Shown: positions 34,509-45,880, numbered from the stretch's first letter. The stretch: 64,000 nucleotides of DNA from Eutreptiella sp. 'Long Island Sound 2002' (GCA_964036045.1 OZ038387.1:58870427-58934426); one strand, 5' to 3'. Notes: generated from the sequence alone by a model not told the origin. A program made the numbers and translations.

Positions 34509-37500
34509 ATGCCAAAGCCCTTGTGGTTTTGCCTTGCGATCTGCTGCGTCGTATCGTCCACCGCCTTCAAACCCACGCAGTGCAACCGACCCGCATGCGA
34601 CGCGATCAACACCGCCTGCGGCAAAAAGGACCACCGTTTCCGCCTGCGGACCCGCGTGTCATGGAAGGACACCTCCGGATGCGCGCCCCAGGCGGCCGCC
34701 TTCTGCCCGAAGGTCGACGAGTTTGCCTCCCTCAGCATACTCCCCATGGCCGGGGAGGTCTTGGCCTGCGAGGGCATGGTCATTGAAGTGTACTCCACGG
34801 AGGCCTACGGGCCTGAGTACGTCCTGGACAGAATCCCGTTTGCGCAGGTCTCGGGGTTGTGGGGGCGTGACGGAGACGGCCTGGGAGCCACTGGGGAGAG
34901 GATGTGCGCGCGCCTGAAGGCGTGGGGCGTGTGGGGCGTGCAGCCTAAAGGCGAATGGAGGAGGAGCACCCCAATACCCCTCCTTTTGCCTTTATGACCC
35001 CCCCCCCCTCCCCCCCGCCCTCCCTTGCGCTAGCACGGCCTTGCCTGTGCACAGCGGGTCCTATCTTGCTATTGTTCTTCTGACCGCAGTTGTTGTGGTC
35101 AAGAATGCACTATTACAGTTTTGTGACCCAGTTGTAGAAAGAGGGGCTGGGGTATGTCCGCCCAGATCCCCCCCACCCCCCGTCAGAGACAGGGTGGCTC
35201 GGCCCCTACCTCCTGCACCACGTCTCACTGTGCACCAACAGCCGTGCGTCCCTCAAGAATACGGGCCCAACGGGACACCCCCGCTGACATTGTGTGATCA
35301 GGACCGATTGCGACTGCTTTGCAGGTGAGGGCGCTGCTCTGTGGGACTCCCGGTGCCCCTGGTCACGAAGTGACGTGGTGGCGTTTGTGTTGTGTGACGG
35401 GCTCTACGGCGAACGGCGAACGGCGGACGGTGTTGGTCTGGAACAGAGTCAGTGGTGGTCTGAGGCCCCTGAGTCCACCGCGGCGGGGGCCGCGGCGCCC
35501 CGGTTGGTCAGGGCCTTGCCGCAGTGGCCAGGGGCGCTCCAGGTGGCGCATGCGACTGGACGCCACCTCCACCCAACGCCAACCCCTCCACCGCGGTCGT
35601 TGGTGTCCGGAACTACACTGAAGCCCCCCCCCCCCCCCCAAACCAACCAACCCCAAACAGTGCGTTTTCCGCACCCCTTCCCACTTCTCTTTGAAGCGAT
35701 GTGCCTTTGAGTGGGTGCGATCTGGTAGCTCTTGGTCGGTGGCTGTGTTAGGCAGTCCACCAGGTTTCCGCAACACCTTCGCTTAGCTCACCTTAATGAG
35801 CCACCCCCCCCCCCCCCCCGGGGCTACCCTACTCCTCCATGCTCTCAGAACCATGGACGCCACAACGGTGCTGGAGCACCCCAGGGTACGAGTGGCATCA
35901 GACAGGCCGCTGCCCACACTCCACCAACCAGTCCGCAAAAGAAGGAAAAAGTTCGCACAGGCGGCAGAATTGGCAGCACACTATGAATCCATTATTCACA
36001 GTCACGTGGAGGATGCATGGTCCATTGTATATCCAGACGGATCATCCGAAAAACACCCGGAGGTGGGGAGGGTGGGGGGTTACGGTGTGTATTTTGGAGA
36101 CCACAGAGATGTGGCAGAATTTTTGCCTGTGGACGAGCTGCAAACCAACATCCGAGGGGAACTCCGAGCAGCGCTCTGTGCGCTGCAGGGGCACATCCCA
36201 GGAACCAAGTCCCTGATTTGCCCTGACTGCCAGCTAGTGGTAGATGGAGTACTCGGGCTGGCACAAAGGTGGCGGCGGCATAAGTGGCGAAATACCACAG
36301 GGGACGTGGCCCATGCAGACCTGTGGGCACAGATCCTGGAGCTCACAGAGCGACATGGCACAGAAATCAAGTGGATACACATCCCATCACACATTGGAAT
36401 CCGGGGTAATGAAAAGGCGGACCAACTGGCTGACGTGGGCAGGAGAAAATCACCACTGCTTTTCGGGAGAATATCGGTGGCTCCCAGGCAAGAGGACGAG
36501 GAAGAGGAGCGGGAGCTGTTGGAGGGGGAGGCATCAGTCTGGGGCTATGAGGAAGAACCCCCCCCACCAGAGGAGGAGAACCCCCCCACCCCCTGCCGGA
36601 CGCCGAAAACACCGCAGGCCACACCACAGCGGCCGGTTGGAAATCTCAGTCCGGAAGTCATTGCCTCACCACTGTGGGGTGTGGAAGTGTGCACACCAGC
36701 CATGGTACGCAAGTGCCGCAGAATTGACACGCCACAACCACGAAGCCAAATCAAGTACACGCCACAGCAGTTACAACTGCCGCTGCAATCACAGCCGACG
36801 CCCATGTCAGGAGTACACCACACGCCCCGGATAATGGGGCCCAGCAGGTGCACGTTCCAGACACCAGAACCGCCGTCGCCGCTCACCCCCAGTGCCAGAA
36901 CCAACTTGCTCAGGTCGCTGAACCTGGTTGAAATGGAGGGGGGGGGGACCCCCCCCAGAAAGGACACTGTCGGACAGCTGGATGGCAGAGAACTCTGATA
37001 CAGAGTCGGCGGCGGACACCGACTCAACGATGTCCTGTAGCACAGCGTGCTCAATGTGCTTCACCCCCTAACGCACGACAACACACCGCCAGGTTTCGGT
37101 GATGCGTGAGCGTGCCGTGTATTTTGAGTGGCAGGTATTGGGTATCTTCGGTATAGTACAATGGTATCATCTGCGACCCCGACGGCGGGGGGCGGGGGTT
37201 CGATGCCCGGAGCGTGGTGGCTTGTGGCGGCCCGCTATGGGTAGTTCTTGTGTTGTGTCGATAGATACTTGGGTACCATCTAGGAGGATTATTTATTGTT
37301 GGAGTTTGTGATGGGACAGGAGCATACCTGAAAGTGCACGGGGGCCCGGCCCCGCAGTGCGCTGCGTCTTCGCGGCTCGTGGAGGCGACGGCGCAGGCCG
37401 CCCGATGAGCGTGTTGATGTTGGTGTGGGGCTGGGGGTTGTCTCGTTTGCCCCCCCAAAGTTTGCCTGATACCTGCAGCTGGTGGTTTTGGTGGGGTTTC

Positions 37501-39102
37501 TCACCACATCGATAGCGTAGCATACTGGAAGTGCACGGGGGTCTCGTCACGCGGGCGTAGGTTCGATGCCCGCCGTGGAGGCGACGGAGGAGGCGGCCCC
37601 ATTATCTTTGGGTATGTACATTTTTCTACTGGGCCTCTTTTGGCAAACGCACAGCGCACACACAGACCACACATGCAGGCGCCACGGCGCTGCCCGCCAT
37701 CCCCAATCCTTGTATGGCTGTATGTTGACCTCCACAAAAGCCAGTACCCACTGGGGTTTCTAAATCCTAAGGACCTAAATAGCCCAAGGCCGGTGGCAGT
37801 GGCCCACAAGGGTGACCTCTGACCGCCCCACCACCCATGACCTAGTAAACCCGAAACACAGGTCTGTGGCCGAGAGGGGCCAGCACACGCAAGCATGCCA
37901 GTGGAACGCCGGGCGCCAAAGTGGGACACATTCTTACGCTACGCCCCGAACTCAGTCCAAAAGGCGACAATGCCCTGAACCCGGTAGATGCAGCCCGACT
38001 CTTACCCCATTCAGGGAGGAGGGAAGGAAAGAACTGCAAAACACTGTCAGCGTGACACGAACAATCATGGAACTGAGTTGGCAATGAAGGCCGTGAGGCA
38101 GGCGCGGCTGGAGCTAAGTGGCGGGTCCACACCTGACCAATTGAAGCCGGGGCTCCGTTTAACAACTCGGCCCCACTGCGGGGGGGGGGGGGGGGGTCCC
38201 ACACACCCCCTGGACCCCAGCCCCCCTTAAAAGATTGGGCCAAATTTTCTTCCGGGCCTTCGGCTGATCAAAAATTTTCTCTGGCGCCTTCGACGCCAAT
38301 CAAAAATTGTCTTCGGCGCCTTCAGCACCACTTGGAAGGGGGGGGTGGACCCCCTAAACCCCCCCACCCCACCCCACCACCAACGAACGTGTGATCCAGT
38401 GCTCAAGATGTGGTGTGATCCCCCGTCCCCTCCCGATCGAATGCCGCTCGATGCGCCGCGCGCGCCGCGTCGCGTGCGCTTCCCGCGCTTGTGACGGGTG
38501 GTCGCGCGCCGTCTCGCGTGCAGGACGACGTGGAGAAGTGCCCCGCCCAACCGGACCTCAACGGCACCCGCAAGGCCTTCGCGGACATGCTCGTGTTCAA
38601 CGTCACGCTGCACCGCGGCGCGTTCCACGTGCTGCCACGCGGCAACGTGCTGGTGAAGGTGGGCACCGGGTTCCAGAGGACGTGCGACGACGCGGGGGTC
38701 TGCATGTTCGACCCGACGCTCCCGTGCATCGGGGGGTCCGGCGCGAACGGCGCGGGGGGCCTGTGCGCGCGGTGCCTCACGAAGGCGGAGGTCGCGCGCG
38801 GGCGCGGGCTGCACCCCGCGATCTTCGTGGCGTACTACGGGACGGACCGGCACGGGAAGTACCTGCAGAGCGGCAACAAGAACCCCATCAACTTCCGCAA
38901 GTACTCCCTCGGGGGCGTGTACACGATCCTCGTCGGCGCGAAGGAGAAGTACATTGACGGCCTCATCGATTACGATTGGAAGTCGCTGATCCCGAACGTG
39001 ACCTTGTCGGATCTGAAGCTGCCAGACTTTGGGGCCATTTGGGAGGGGGTGAAGAACCCCTTTCTGGGACAGGACGGCGCCGAAGGGTCAGAGGATGAGT
39101 GA
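34509..39102 (+). CDS. Secreted cysteine-containing protein, two exons
   Basis: Exon 1 is 34509-34847 and exon 2 is 38524-39102 (TGA at 39100), both phase 0, giving 305 residues. Exon 1 starts with a clear signal peptide (MPKPLWFCLAICCVVSSTAF) and continues CNRPACDAINTACG, then a compact region ending DRIPFAQ at a CAG/GTCTCG donor. An in-frame ATG at 34476 would add 11 residues. Exon 2 follows CTCGCGTGCAG and encodes KCPAQPDLNGTRKAF, an NVTL glycosylation site, CDDAGVCMFDPTLPCIGG, CARCLTK, and YYGTDRHGKYLQSGNKNP, ending with an acidic tail (EGSEDE). The protein is probably exported or enters the secretory pathway. I do not recognise the family. Joining the exons across 3.7 kb is inferred from strand, phase, composition and cysteine content. 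The intron contains an RNase H ORF on the same strand. Confidence 0.55.
35706..35830. repeat. Dispersed repeat copy ending in a poly(C) run
   Basis: GGTAGCTCTTGGTCGGTGGC, CTGTGTTAGGCAG, CACCTTCGCTTAGCTCACCT and a C14 run. It matches parts of 29.1-29.26 kb and 26.0-26.06 kb and lies just upstream of the RNase H start codon. Confidence 0.75.
35853..36998 (+). CDS. Stand-alone ribonuclease HI-like protein
   Basis: This uninterrupted 381-codon frame starts at an ATG in good context (AACCATGG) and ends TGA at 36996-36998. It carries a complete RNase HI fold signature. Numbering from this Met, the catalytic carboxylates are D62 (YPDGSS), E93 (NIRGELRAAL), D115 (CPDCQLVVDG) and D180 (GNEKADQLADVG), with H170 in IHIPSHIGIRGNEKAD. 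RNase H cuts the RNA strand of RNA:DNA hybrids. A basic stretch (VRKRRKKF) precedes the domain; an acidic and proline-rich tail with many TP sites follows (EEEPPPPEEENPPTP). No reverse transcriptase, integrase or gag-like motif was seen nearby, so it may be a retroelement remnant, a captured RNase H of a DNA element, or a host gene. The frame could continue upstream through a poly(C)-encoded stretch, which is unlikely to be translated. Confidence 0.85.
   Translation: MDATTVLEHPRVRVASDRPLPTLHQPVRKRRKKFAQAAELAAHYESIIHSHVEDAWSIVYPDGSSEKHPEVGRVGGYGVYFGDHRDVAEFLPVDELQTNIRGELRAALCALQGHIPGTKSLICPDCQLVVDGVLGLAQRWRRHKWRNTTGDVAHADLWAQILELTERHGTEIKWIHIPSHIGIRGNEKADQLADVGRRKSPLLFGRISVAPRQEDEEEERELLEGEASVWGYEEEPPPPEEENPPTPCRTPKTPQATPQRPVGNLSPEVIASPLWGVEVCTPAMVRKCRRIDTPQPRSQIKYTPQQLQLPLQSQPTPMSGVHHTPRIMGPSRCTFQTPEPPSPLTPSARTNLLRSLNLVEMEGGGTPPRKDTVGQLDGREL
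37140..37605 (+). repeat. Three tandem copies of a tRNA-like repeat
   Basis: Units at about 37140-37230, 37315-37410 and 37505-37605 share AAGTGCACGGGGG (units 2 and 3), GTTCGATGCCCG (units 1 and 3) and GTGGAGGCGACGG (units 2 and 3). Unit 1 has a good Pol III A box (TAGTACAATGG, 37154-37164) and B box (GGTTCGATGCC, 37197-37207) at tRNA spacing, and unit 3 has GGTTCGATGCCC near 37560. Acceptor stems do not pair. These look like tRNA-derived SINEs in tandem, not tRNA genes. Confidence 0.5.
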
Positions 39103-41715
39103 AACCGGCGCCCCCAGAGCTCCGGTGGACACGCTGGGCACAGCGGTGGGGCACCGTTTCTTGTTTTTTCCTTTCAATTCCGATGGAGTGCACTGCAAGA
39201 CTGCCTGATGGCCACACTTCAACCGCTGTAGACCGCCGGTCAGCCGCCAGCGCCGTCGCCAGGAGGCTCCGGTTGGTCAATCGATGAATCCTGCATCCAG
39301 GAGGACGGCAGAGTTTCTGCATTATCCGACCTAACTCGGCGGAAATTCTGCACCGCCAATCATCAGCTGTCTGACGCCGGCAAAGAGAAGGAATGGCAGC
39401 TGCTGCTAATGCTGTGCAAGCCCAGTGAAGTCCGGACCACACCGCTGTTTGCGCTCCTGTAGAGCCACGGGGCACTCCGCTTTGGCAGAGTGTTTGGACT
39501 CCCCCTCCCACTAGCGATGCGCAAGCACTGTTTTCAGGACCTCCTGGCCGGGTACAATTTCTGGTGGAGAGCACTGCAAACTGCGCGTTTGGGAGTGATT
39601 GAATGTGAAGCCTGCCAGCACTGGCATGGGCGTTTTTTTTTATGGGCGGGGTTTTTTGTCCAGATCGGGGGGGGGGGGTTGTCCACAAAGGGTGTATGTG
39701 TGTGTTTTGCCAAACCCCACAATTTGGGGGTTTTTGTCCACAACGGTGGGGTTTTTATTTTGCACCCTTTTATAGAATGTTTCCCCCTCGCTACCAAAGT
39801 CCTGAGTTGTTACCTAATCCAAATATTACCTGATTCTTGGGCCGAATGGTACTTGCAGGAGGAGGGTTTTGGTGGGGAACGATCTCCAGGGGACACCATC
39901 TTCGTGGATGTGAAGGCCCCTGTCAACCAACTTTTGCTGGTTCTCTGACATTTGGTTGGCATTGAAGTTGTGCCATTGTAAATTGTGCTGCAAATGTATT
40001 CATGGTCCATCTGCAACCTCACAAATCCCCCTGTTGCAGAATGGAGCCGTGCCTGCACCATGCCTTGGCGCTGCTGCGTGGTTGAATGCCCACTAAGTCT
40101 AATCCCATTTAACCCCTGCTCCTCACGGATGCTGCTGGCATTGCTGGTTGATCCTGAAAGCTATGTTTATCCCAGGGGAGCGCACGCTGGACAGCTCCAT
40201 CACCCGTGCTCCAACTAGCCTGCCTCCCTTCATCCCCCCCCCCCCACCACCACACAAGCCAGCAACAGTCATGCACAGCAACAGCAACATATGCAACCTT
40301 TTGTGCTCAGCACAGAGTTGACTACTCCCCGGTGATGGCCCTGTCTACTTAACATAACATTGGAAGTAGTGTTGAATGGGTATGGAAGAATGCGGGTTGG
40401 CATATTTCAGGTGCCAATACCCACCAATGGGAGGGCAGCCAGTGTTTAGTTGTACATAAGCACCATTAAAAGGGTCTGGTTGTTGACCCTCAGCCTGAGT
40501 GGCCTCCCACTATTGACCTGCGATGGGGGTTCACAAGAACCGGTGTTTAACCCCAGTAAGCCTCTAGCCACATCCAGTTGTGAGGATTAACAGGTCTGTG
40601 CTAAAGTTGATTCCTGGCCCTGACTATGGTTTCTGCTGCATATCACAACTGAGCCAAAACCAAAAACTCACTGACGTGAAAATGGGGAAAATGGGATCTA
40701 CTACCGTTCACCGAAAATCTGGTACGCATACGTGTTGCACCTGGACAGAATGAATTTGTCCCATTGCCAACTGCCCTTCAAGAGTGAGGAGGAGTTGCGG
40801 TAGACTGTGAGCCCACCCATTGCACTATCACCAGCTAACCACCCAGCCACTCTCTGGACATTCGGCATGGCCACGACCGGGATGATGTAGTTTCGGGTGC
40901 CAGATCCAGTGGCATAAGTCTCAACCCAACCTCAACCTCTGCACCACTGAGTATGCACCACCAAAACTGTCCTACAGCAAATATTAACATGCTTGTTCAC
41001 CGAACAAATTCTTTGATGTGCTTTCATAGCCATTTTACACGCCCCGCAACCGATGGGGTAATTTCTGTGAGCTTCGATGGTCGACTTGAAATTGTCAGCT
41101 GTGGGGATGAAAAGGCATAGGACTGGGGTCCCTTTCTTGGACAGGCTGATCGCTGATTGGCACGTGGTTGCAGTTGATTGCCATGGGCAAGGGCAACTGC
41201 TTTGGTTACGCATGGGGCCAGTCAAGTAGAATGAAGATGTGATATTGTAGGGCTGTGGTGCAAGCAAAACACTTGAGTGCCTATGTTCAAGCACCCCTCA
41301 CCAAGGCAAGAGACGCCCCCCGGGTTGCCCTCCCGCCACCCCTTTGCTGCACAGCGTTCGAAAAGACGGAGCGCGCGATAGGGGATGTCGCGGGCCCTCA
41401 ACCCCGCATGTCCCACTCACCTTGGGCGATGCCAGCTGTGACCGCTCGCGCAGTGGATGAGCAGCCGGGGGAAGGAGAGTTCTTGTGTCCAAGCACTCCT
41501 AACCAAGGCAGCAGACGGCCCCTGGATGCCCTTTTGCCGCCCCTAAGGCCTGCAACTTTCGGAAAAACGGAGCGCGAAATGGGGTGCACGTGACGGGCCC
41601 CCACGTCCGCACACCCAAGGCCCACAAACCAAGGGCGGCGCGGGCGGTGGTTGCTCGCTGTAATAAGATTTTTTAACCACTGGTTCTTGGTGTTTAAAAT
41701 TAAATTGGCACGAAC
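39103..41715. other. Intergenic region without a supported gene
   Basis: A G11 run lies near 39668 and a C10 run near 40237. A 200-base-period direct repeat lies at 41288-41600. The open frames 39490-39948 and 40932-41294 lack family features. The stretch just after 39102 may hold the 3' untranslated region of the secreted-protein gene. Confidence 0.5.
41288..41602. repeat. Direct repeat, two units about 200 bases apart
   Basis: Units at 41288-41400 and 41489-41602 share CAAGCACCCCTCACCAAGGC versus CAAGCACTCCTAACCAAGGC, the AGACG-CCCC block, and CGGAGCGCG with GGGCCC at the end. Divergence is moderate. Confidence 0.8.
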
Positions 41716-42676
41716 ATGACCAAGACACAAAATGTTGATGGAAGCGAATTTGACAACCGCAAACAACGTATGCGTGAGCGGTTCAAAAATTATGATGATA
41801 CATTCTCCAAAAAGATACAATCAGCCAAACATAGTGAAAAGTTTAAGAATACAAAATTGCCTCCGCCTCTCTTTGTTCTGCACTTGCGCGTGCGCATGTT
41901 TTACACTGTGATGCTGATGCACGACGCACCAGATTCTGGCGCTTATGCCATTTTGGCGCATTACCTATTACATGCCCTCTCCGGCTTTCAGCACGGGTCT
42001 TGCTACAAATCGGCAACTGTGGACTCCATGTTGTGGGATTATAAAAATAATATATGTATGCACCCAAAAAACAAACCAATGGGCTTTGGCACAAAAGCCC
42101 AATTCTTTTTGTTTGCCTTATTCAAACATGGTGTGCATGCGTTTACACATTCAATCATCGAAACAAATGATATGTGGGGCTCACTTCTGTCCCCGAAACC
42201 AACAATCCCTCCCTGGAGGGGTCTAGTTGCAGAACAATGCCCACGTAACGTCCAGCGGATAAAAATTGAAAAGCTGCCATTAAAAAAAACATTGTGTATG
42301 CCATGGGCGTGAAAAGGAAAGCACACGGTGGAGAGTTTTCAAAGCCATGCAAAAATTATATGCAAACCCGAAGGAATGCAGAACGTGGACATTATGCATG
42401 CACCACATCAAACACTGCAATTATGCAGTGCATGGCCGCAAAATACTCCCTGCAGCAGTTGCTCTCAACATCTGCATATCATGCTACCGGATGGCACTGC
42501 CGGCGCCGAATGGGTGCCACCCTCCTCGCTTGGACAAGAGCTCCCCTCTGGGTTGTTACGAAGTCGGGTCGCTCGCACAGCGAGCGGCAATCTTAATACT
42601 CTGTGACCCCGCCACTGCACTGGAGTGTATCTTTCGCCATCTTATTCCCGTGGCCGCTGCGGGACTACAAGGTTGA
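41716..42676 (+). CDS. Unknown AT-rich gene, frame change at an A8 tract
   Basis: The first frame runs from ATG 41716 to TGA 42310-42312 (198 residues). It has a lysine/arginine-rich start (RKQRMRERFKNYDDTF) and later aromatic and cysteine-containing stretches (FFLFALFKHGVHAFTHS). It passes through A8 at 42282-42289; one base further on, a second frame stays open to TGA at 42674-42676. That frame encodes a Cys/His-rich part (HCVCHG, ECRTWTLCMHHIKHC, ICISCY) that could bind zinc. The two parts read naturally as one protein of about 320 residues interrupted by a one-base slip in the A tract. Base composition of the first part is clearly more AT-rich than its surroundings. I do not recognise the family. 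It could be a pseudogene, a gene with programmed or polymerase slippage, or a gene with a sequencing error. Confidence 0.5.
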
Positions 42677-43119
42677 GCAGAGGTCTACGGCGGGTTTCCA
42701 AAAATGGCCTGAAAACTTTGTGTCAGTGGTCGAGCATCCCTGCTACAAACCAGAGTCCAGTGAAGATCAGTCACCAAATAGTTTCCTGCCTCACCCTAGG
42801 GTAATGGGGCCTGCTCACCCATGTCGTAGGGTACAGTCAGTCAAATTGGCCTACTAACCATGAACCCACTGTGACTATGTCCGGGTCCCTCAACAAAACC
42901 ACCGGCCAACTGAGAAAAATCAAACAACAGATCTGGCCAAGGTGCCGTCTACAATGCGCTGTGAATCGGTCTACAATGCCACTACCGGATCGCAGCACAT
43001 CTTGGGCACCCGAGCCCACACAGCCCGGCATTCGTGAAGCTTTGGGGATGCCTATCGGTCTGGGAAGTGCGTGACCTGCGGCGTAGATTGGGGTGATTGA
43101 TTTTTTGAAGCTGCTCAAC

Positions 43120-43560
43120 GGTTCATCCAACTGTGAAGACTGCCATATGACATCTTGGCTAGGACAAAATAATGGCATAATATGAGTGTCAACTTTTCGA
43201 TTCAATTTAGCGAATTTGTCCACACACGCACGTGCGCTCGCTCGCCTTGCCTCCCCAAGACAAGACAAGAGAAGCCAATGCTAGGGCTGGCTGGCATAGA
43301 ATGGCATGGTTTTGTATGGTGTGCTTGCGTATTATTATATGATAGGTTAACTTGAAAGTTGCTTCCCCCACAACTGGTGTGCGAAATGTTTTACAAATTA
43401 TCTCTTAAATTGCATCTTGGCTCGGACAAAATGATGGCAAAATATGTGTTTCAACATTTTTATTCAATTTTGCGAATTCGTCCACACACGCGCGCGCGCC
43501 CTCACTCACCTCTCCTCGCCAAGACAAGACAAGACAAGACAAGCCAAGGCTAGGCACGGT
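43120..43560. repeat. 240-bp repeat, block 1 (two units)
   Basis: Each unit carries TGCATCTTGGCT(A/C)GGACAAAATGATGGC-type sequence, a TTCAATTT-GCGAATT-GTCCACACACGCG stretch, and a GACAAGACAAG pentamer run ending in CCAA-GCTAGG. Units start near 43148 and 43405. Confidence 0.85.
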
Positions 43561-44346
43561 GTAATGGGATTGCCACTGGCAGTGCACGCGCTGAATTTCG
43601 CGAGATCAAATGAGTTGAACGCTCATGTGTGTATGTGCTCTGAAAGGGTTGTAAAAGGCCCTGTTGTTGCAAGTATATGTTTGGGTTTGTCTCAGTTTTC
43701 TTCGTTTTGCTCATTTTCTCTTCTACATGGAGCCTTGCTAGTGCTGGCCAAACAGGTCTTTCTGCACACGCACAACTGCACTGTTGTACAGTACTGTGCA
43801 CGGCACCACATGGCTTTGCTGTGCATGTGCGAACTGAGTTCAGCCAAACAACACACATTCTTTTGTTGTTGTTGCCTCAATTGTGTGCAGTGTGGCCTGT
43901 TGTTTTTGAAACTGCAGGGTTTGGAGAAACATTGCAGGGTTTTCTCCTAGGCTGGGAAACTTTTGCAGGTTTTTCAAAATGGTTGTAGTTTTGGAACCAG
44001 GGCAGCATACATTTTACTATACAATTGAACAACTTAAAAGTAGAGATGTTGTTTTTTTTATATGGCAGAACCTGTTTTAGCAGGGGAGTGAAACCACACC
44101 CCCTAAGTGGGAATGGGTTTTTTTTAGCCAAAGGTAGAAGAGGCTTTTCCACAACCCCAAAGGTTAGGCACACTTTCTGAATGTCTATTTTGGAGGCATT
44201 TAGAAAAATAAAAAGGCCAATGACAACCCCACTAATGGGTTATCAGTCCAGCCATGCCTTTGATTTTCAGAGGTATGGCTGAACTTAGCAGGGGGGTGTA
44301 ATGGGATTGCCACTGGCAATGCATGCGCTGAATTTCGCGAGATCAG
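43558..44346. repeat. 49-base direct repeats flanking 690 bases
   Basis: GTGTAATGGGATTGCCACTG with GCACGCGCTGAATTTCGCG at 43558-43607 is repeated at 44297-44346 with two differences. The flanked segment could be an insertion or one unit of a tandem duplication. The repeat abuts 240-bp block 1. Confidence 0.8.
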
Positions 44347-45164
44347 AATGCCAGATCAGCGACGCGCGCACAGCGCATTTAAAGTTTTGTTACATAGAAA
44401 ACATTTACTAGATGTTATGTTTGCTTCTTGTACTTGCAGGTACAACAAGCTGAATAGTATCTTGATCGTGAGTGCTGCTGCAAATTTTCTTTCAAATTCA
44501 AGTTTTCTGAAATAAACATCCCAGCACCGGCAACAGCGGGCAGCAAGTGTAGAATAAATGTCATACTTCTCGGCACCAAGTGTTTTGTACGGGTTGTTGA
44601 CTCTGCAGTGAACTCGAAGTCAACCATTATTCTCTCGAATCCACCTGGTTAAACCCAGGCACCATAAGTATGACTATGGCAGCAAAGGGGAATGATGCAG
44701 CAGACTCGTCGAGCAATAGTGTACAGAATTCGGCACGCTACAACGTACCATTAAACTCCCAGTGTCAACCCGGATCTGCAAAACGGCTATCTGTAGGACT
44801 TAATTCTGGACAGCGCAACTTAAATGACAGTGTCTGTGCAATATATCCATTCACGTAACCGCATCTGCGACTGTGTTTGGCAGTCGCTCTTGCGACACTC
44901 TTTGGCGCACAATCTCAACCGCAATATCATATGTCCACGAAAAATAATAGGCAGCACCTCGGCCAAAACATAATATGAATTTACACCTACAGTTCAATAA
45001 TGGCCTTGACTTACATGATGAAGATCAAGATTTGGGATCCAAGTATTGTGCTTGTGCTGCGTTGAGTACTGGAGCTAAAGAAGATCGGATCGGTGGCGGG
45101 AAAAGAAGTAGACACGACACAAGTGTAGGTCAAAGCTATTACACACGGCTAGCAAGGAATGACA

Positions 45165-45880
45165 TGGTTTAGTATAGTGTGCTTGTAGCTTATCATATGA
45201 TAGTTTAACTCGAAAGGTGCTTCTTGCAAAACTAATGCGCGAAATTTTCCTCAAAATGTCTCTCAAATTGCATCTTGGCTAGGACAAAATGATGGCAAAA
45301 CTATGAGTGTCAACTTTTTGATTCAATTTGGAGAACTTTTCCGCACACAAGCGCGCGCATCGCCTCGTCCTCGCCAAGACAAGACAAGACAGGGCTAAGT
45401 GTGGCTAGCATGGAATGACATGGTTTGGGATGGTGTGCTTGCGGATTATTATATGGTAGTTTAACTTGAAAGCTGCTTCTCCCAAAACCGGTGCTGGAAA
45501 GGTTTTTTAAATTATCTCTGAAATTGCATCCTGGCTAAGACAAAAAAAAGGCAAAATATGAGTGTCAACTCTTCGATTCAATTTTGACGATTCGCCCACA
45601 CATGCACGCGCACCCACTCGCCTCGCCTCGCCAAGACAAGACAAGACAAGCCAAGACTAGGCACAACTGGCATGGAATGGCATGGTTTGGTATGGTGTGC
45701 TTGTGGGTTTTCATGTGATAGGTCAACTTGAAAACTGCTCCTCCCAAAACTGGTGCGCAAAATTTTTCTCAAATTATCTCTCAAACTGCGTATTGGCTTG
45801 GACAAAATAATGGCAAAATATGAGTGTGTACTTGTTGATTCAATTTGGAGAATTTGTCCACACACGCGGCAACAACATGA
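45165..45880. repeat. 240-bp repeat, block 2 (three units)
   Basis: Three further units of the family (near 45165, 45415 and 45665), each with TATGGTGTGCTTG, GGACAAAAT-ATGGCAAAA-TATGAGTGT and, in the first two, the (GACAA)n run. Confidence 0.85.

Larger units (their letters stand above)
34848..38523 (+). other. Proposed intron hosting an RNase H ORF
   Basis: The 3.68 kb intron carries C runs near 35000, 35627 and 35806, a copy of the GGTGGCTGTGTTA repeat (35706-35800), the RNase H ORF, three tRNA-like repeats (37140-37605), a G19 run near 38178, and a GGCGCCTTCGACGCC-type hairpin-rich stretch (38250-38335). Confidence 0.45.
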
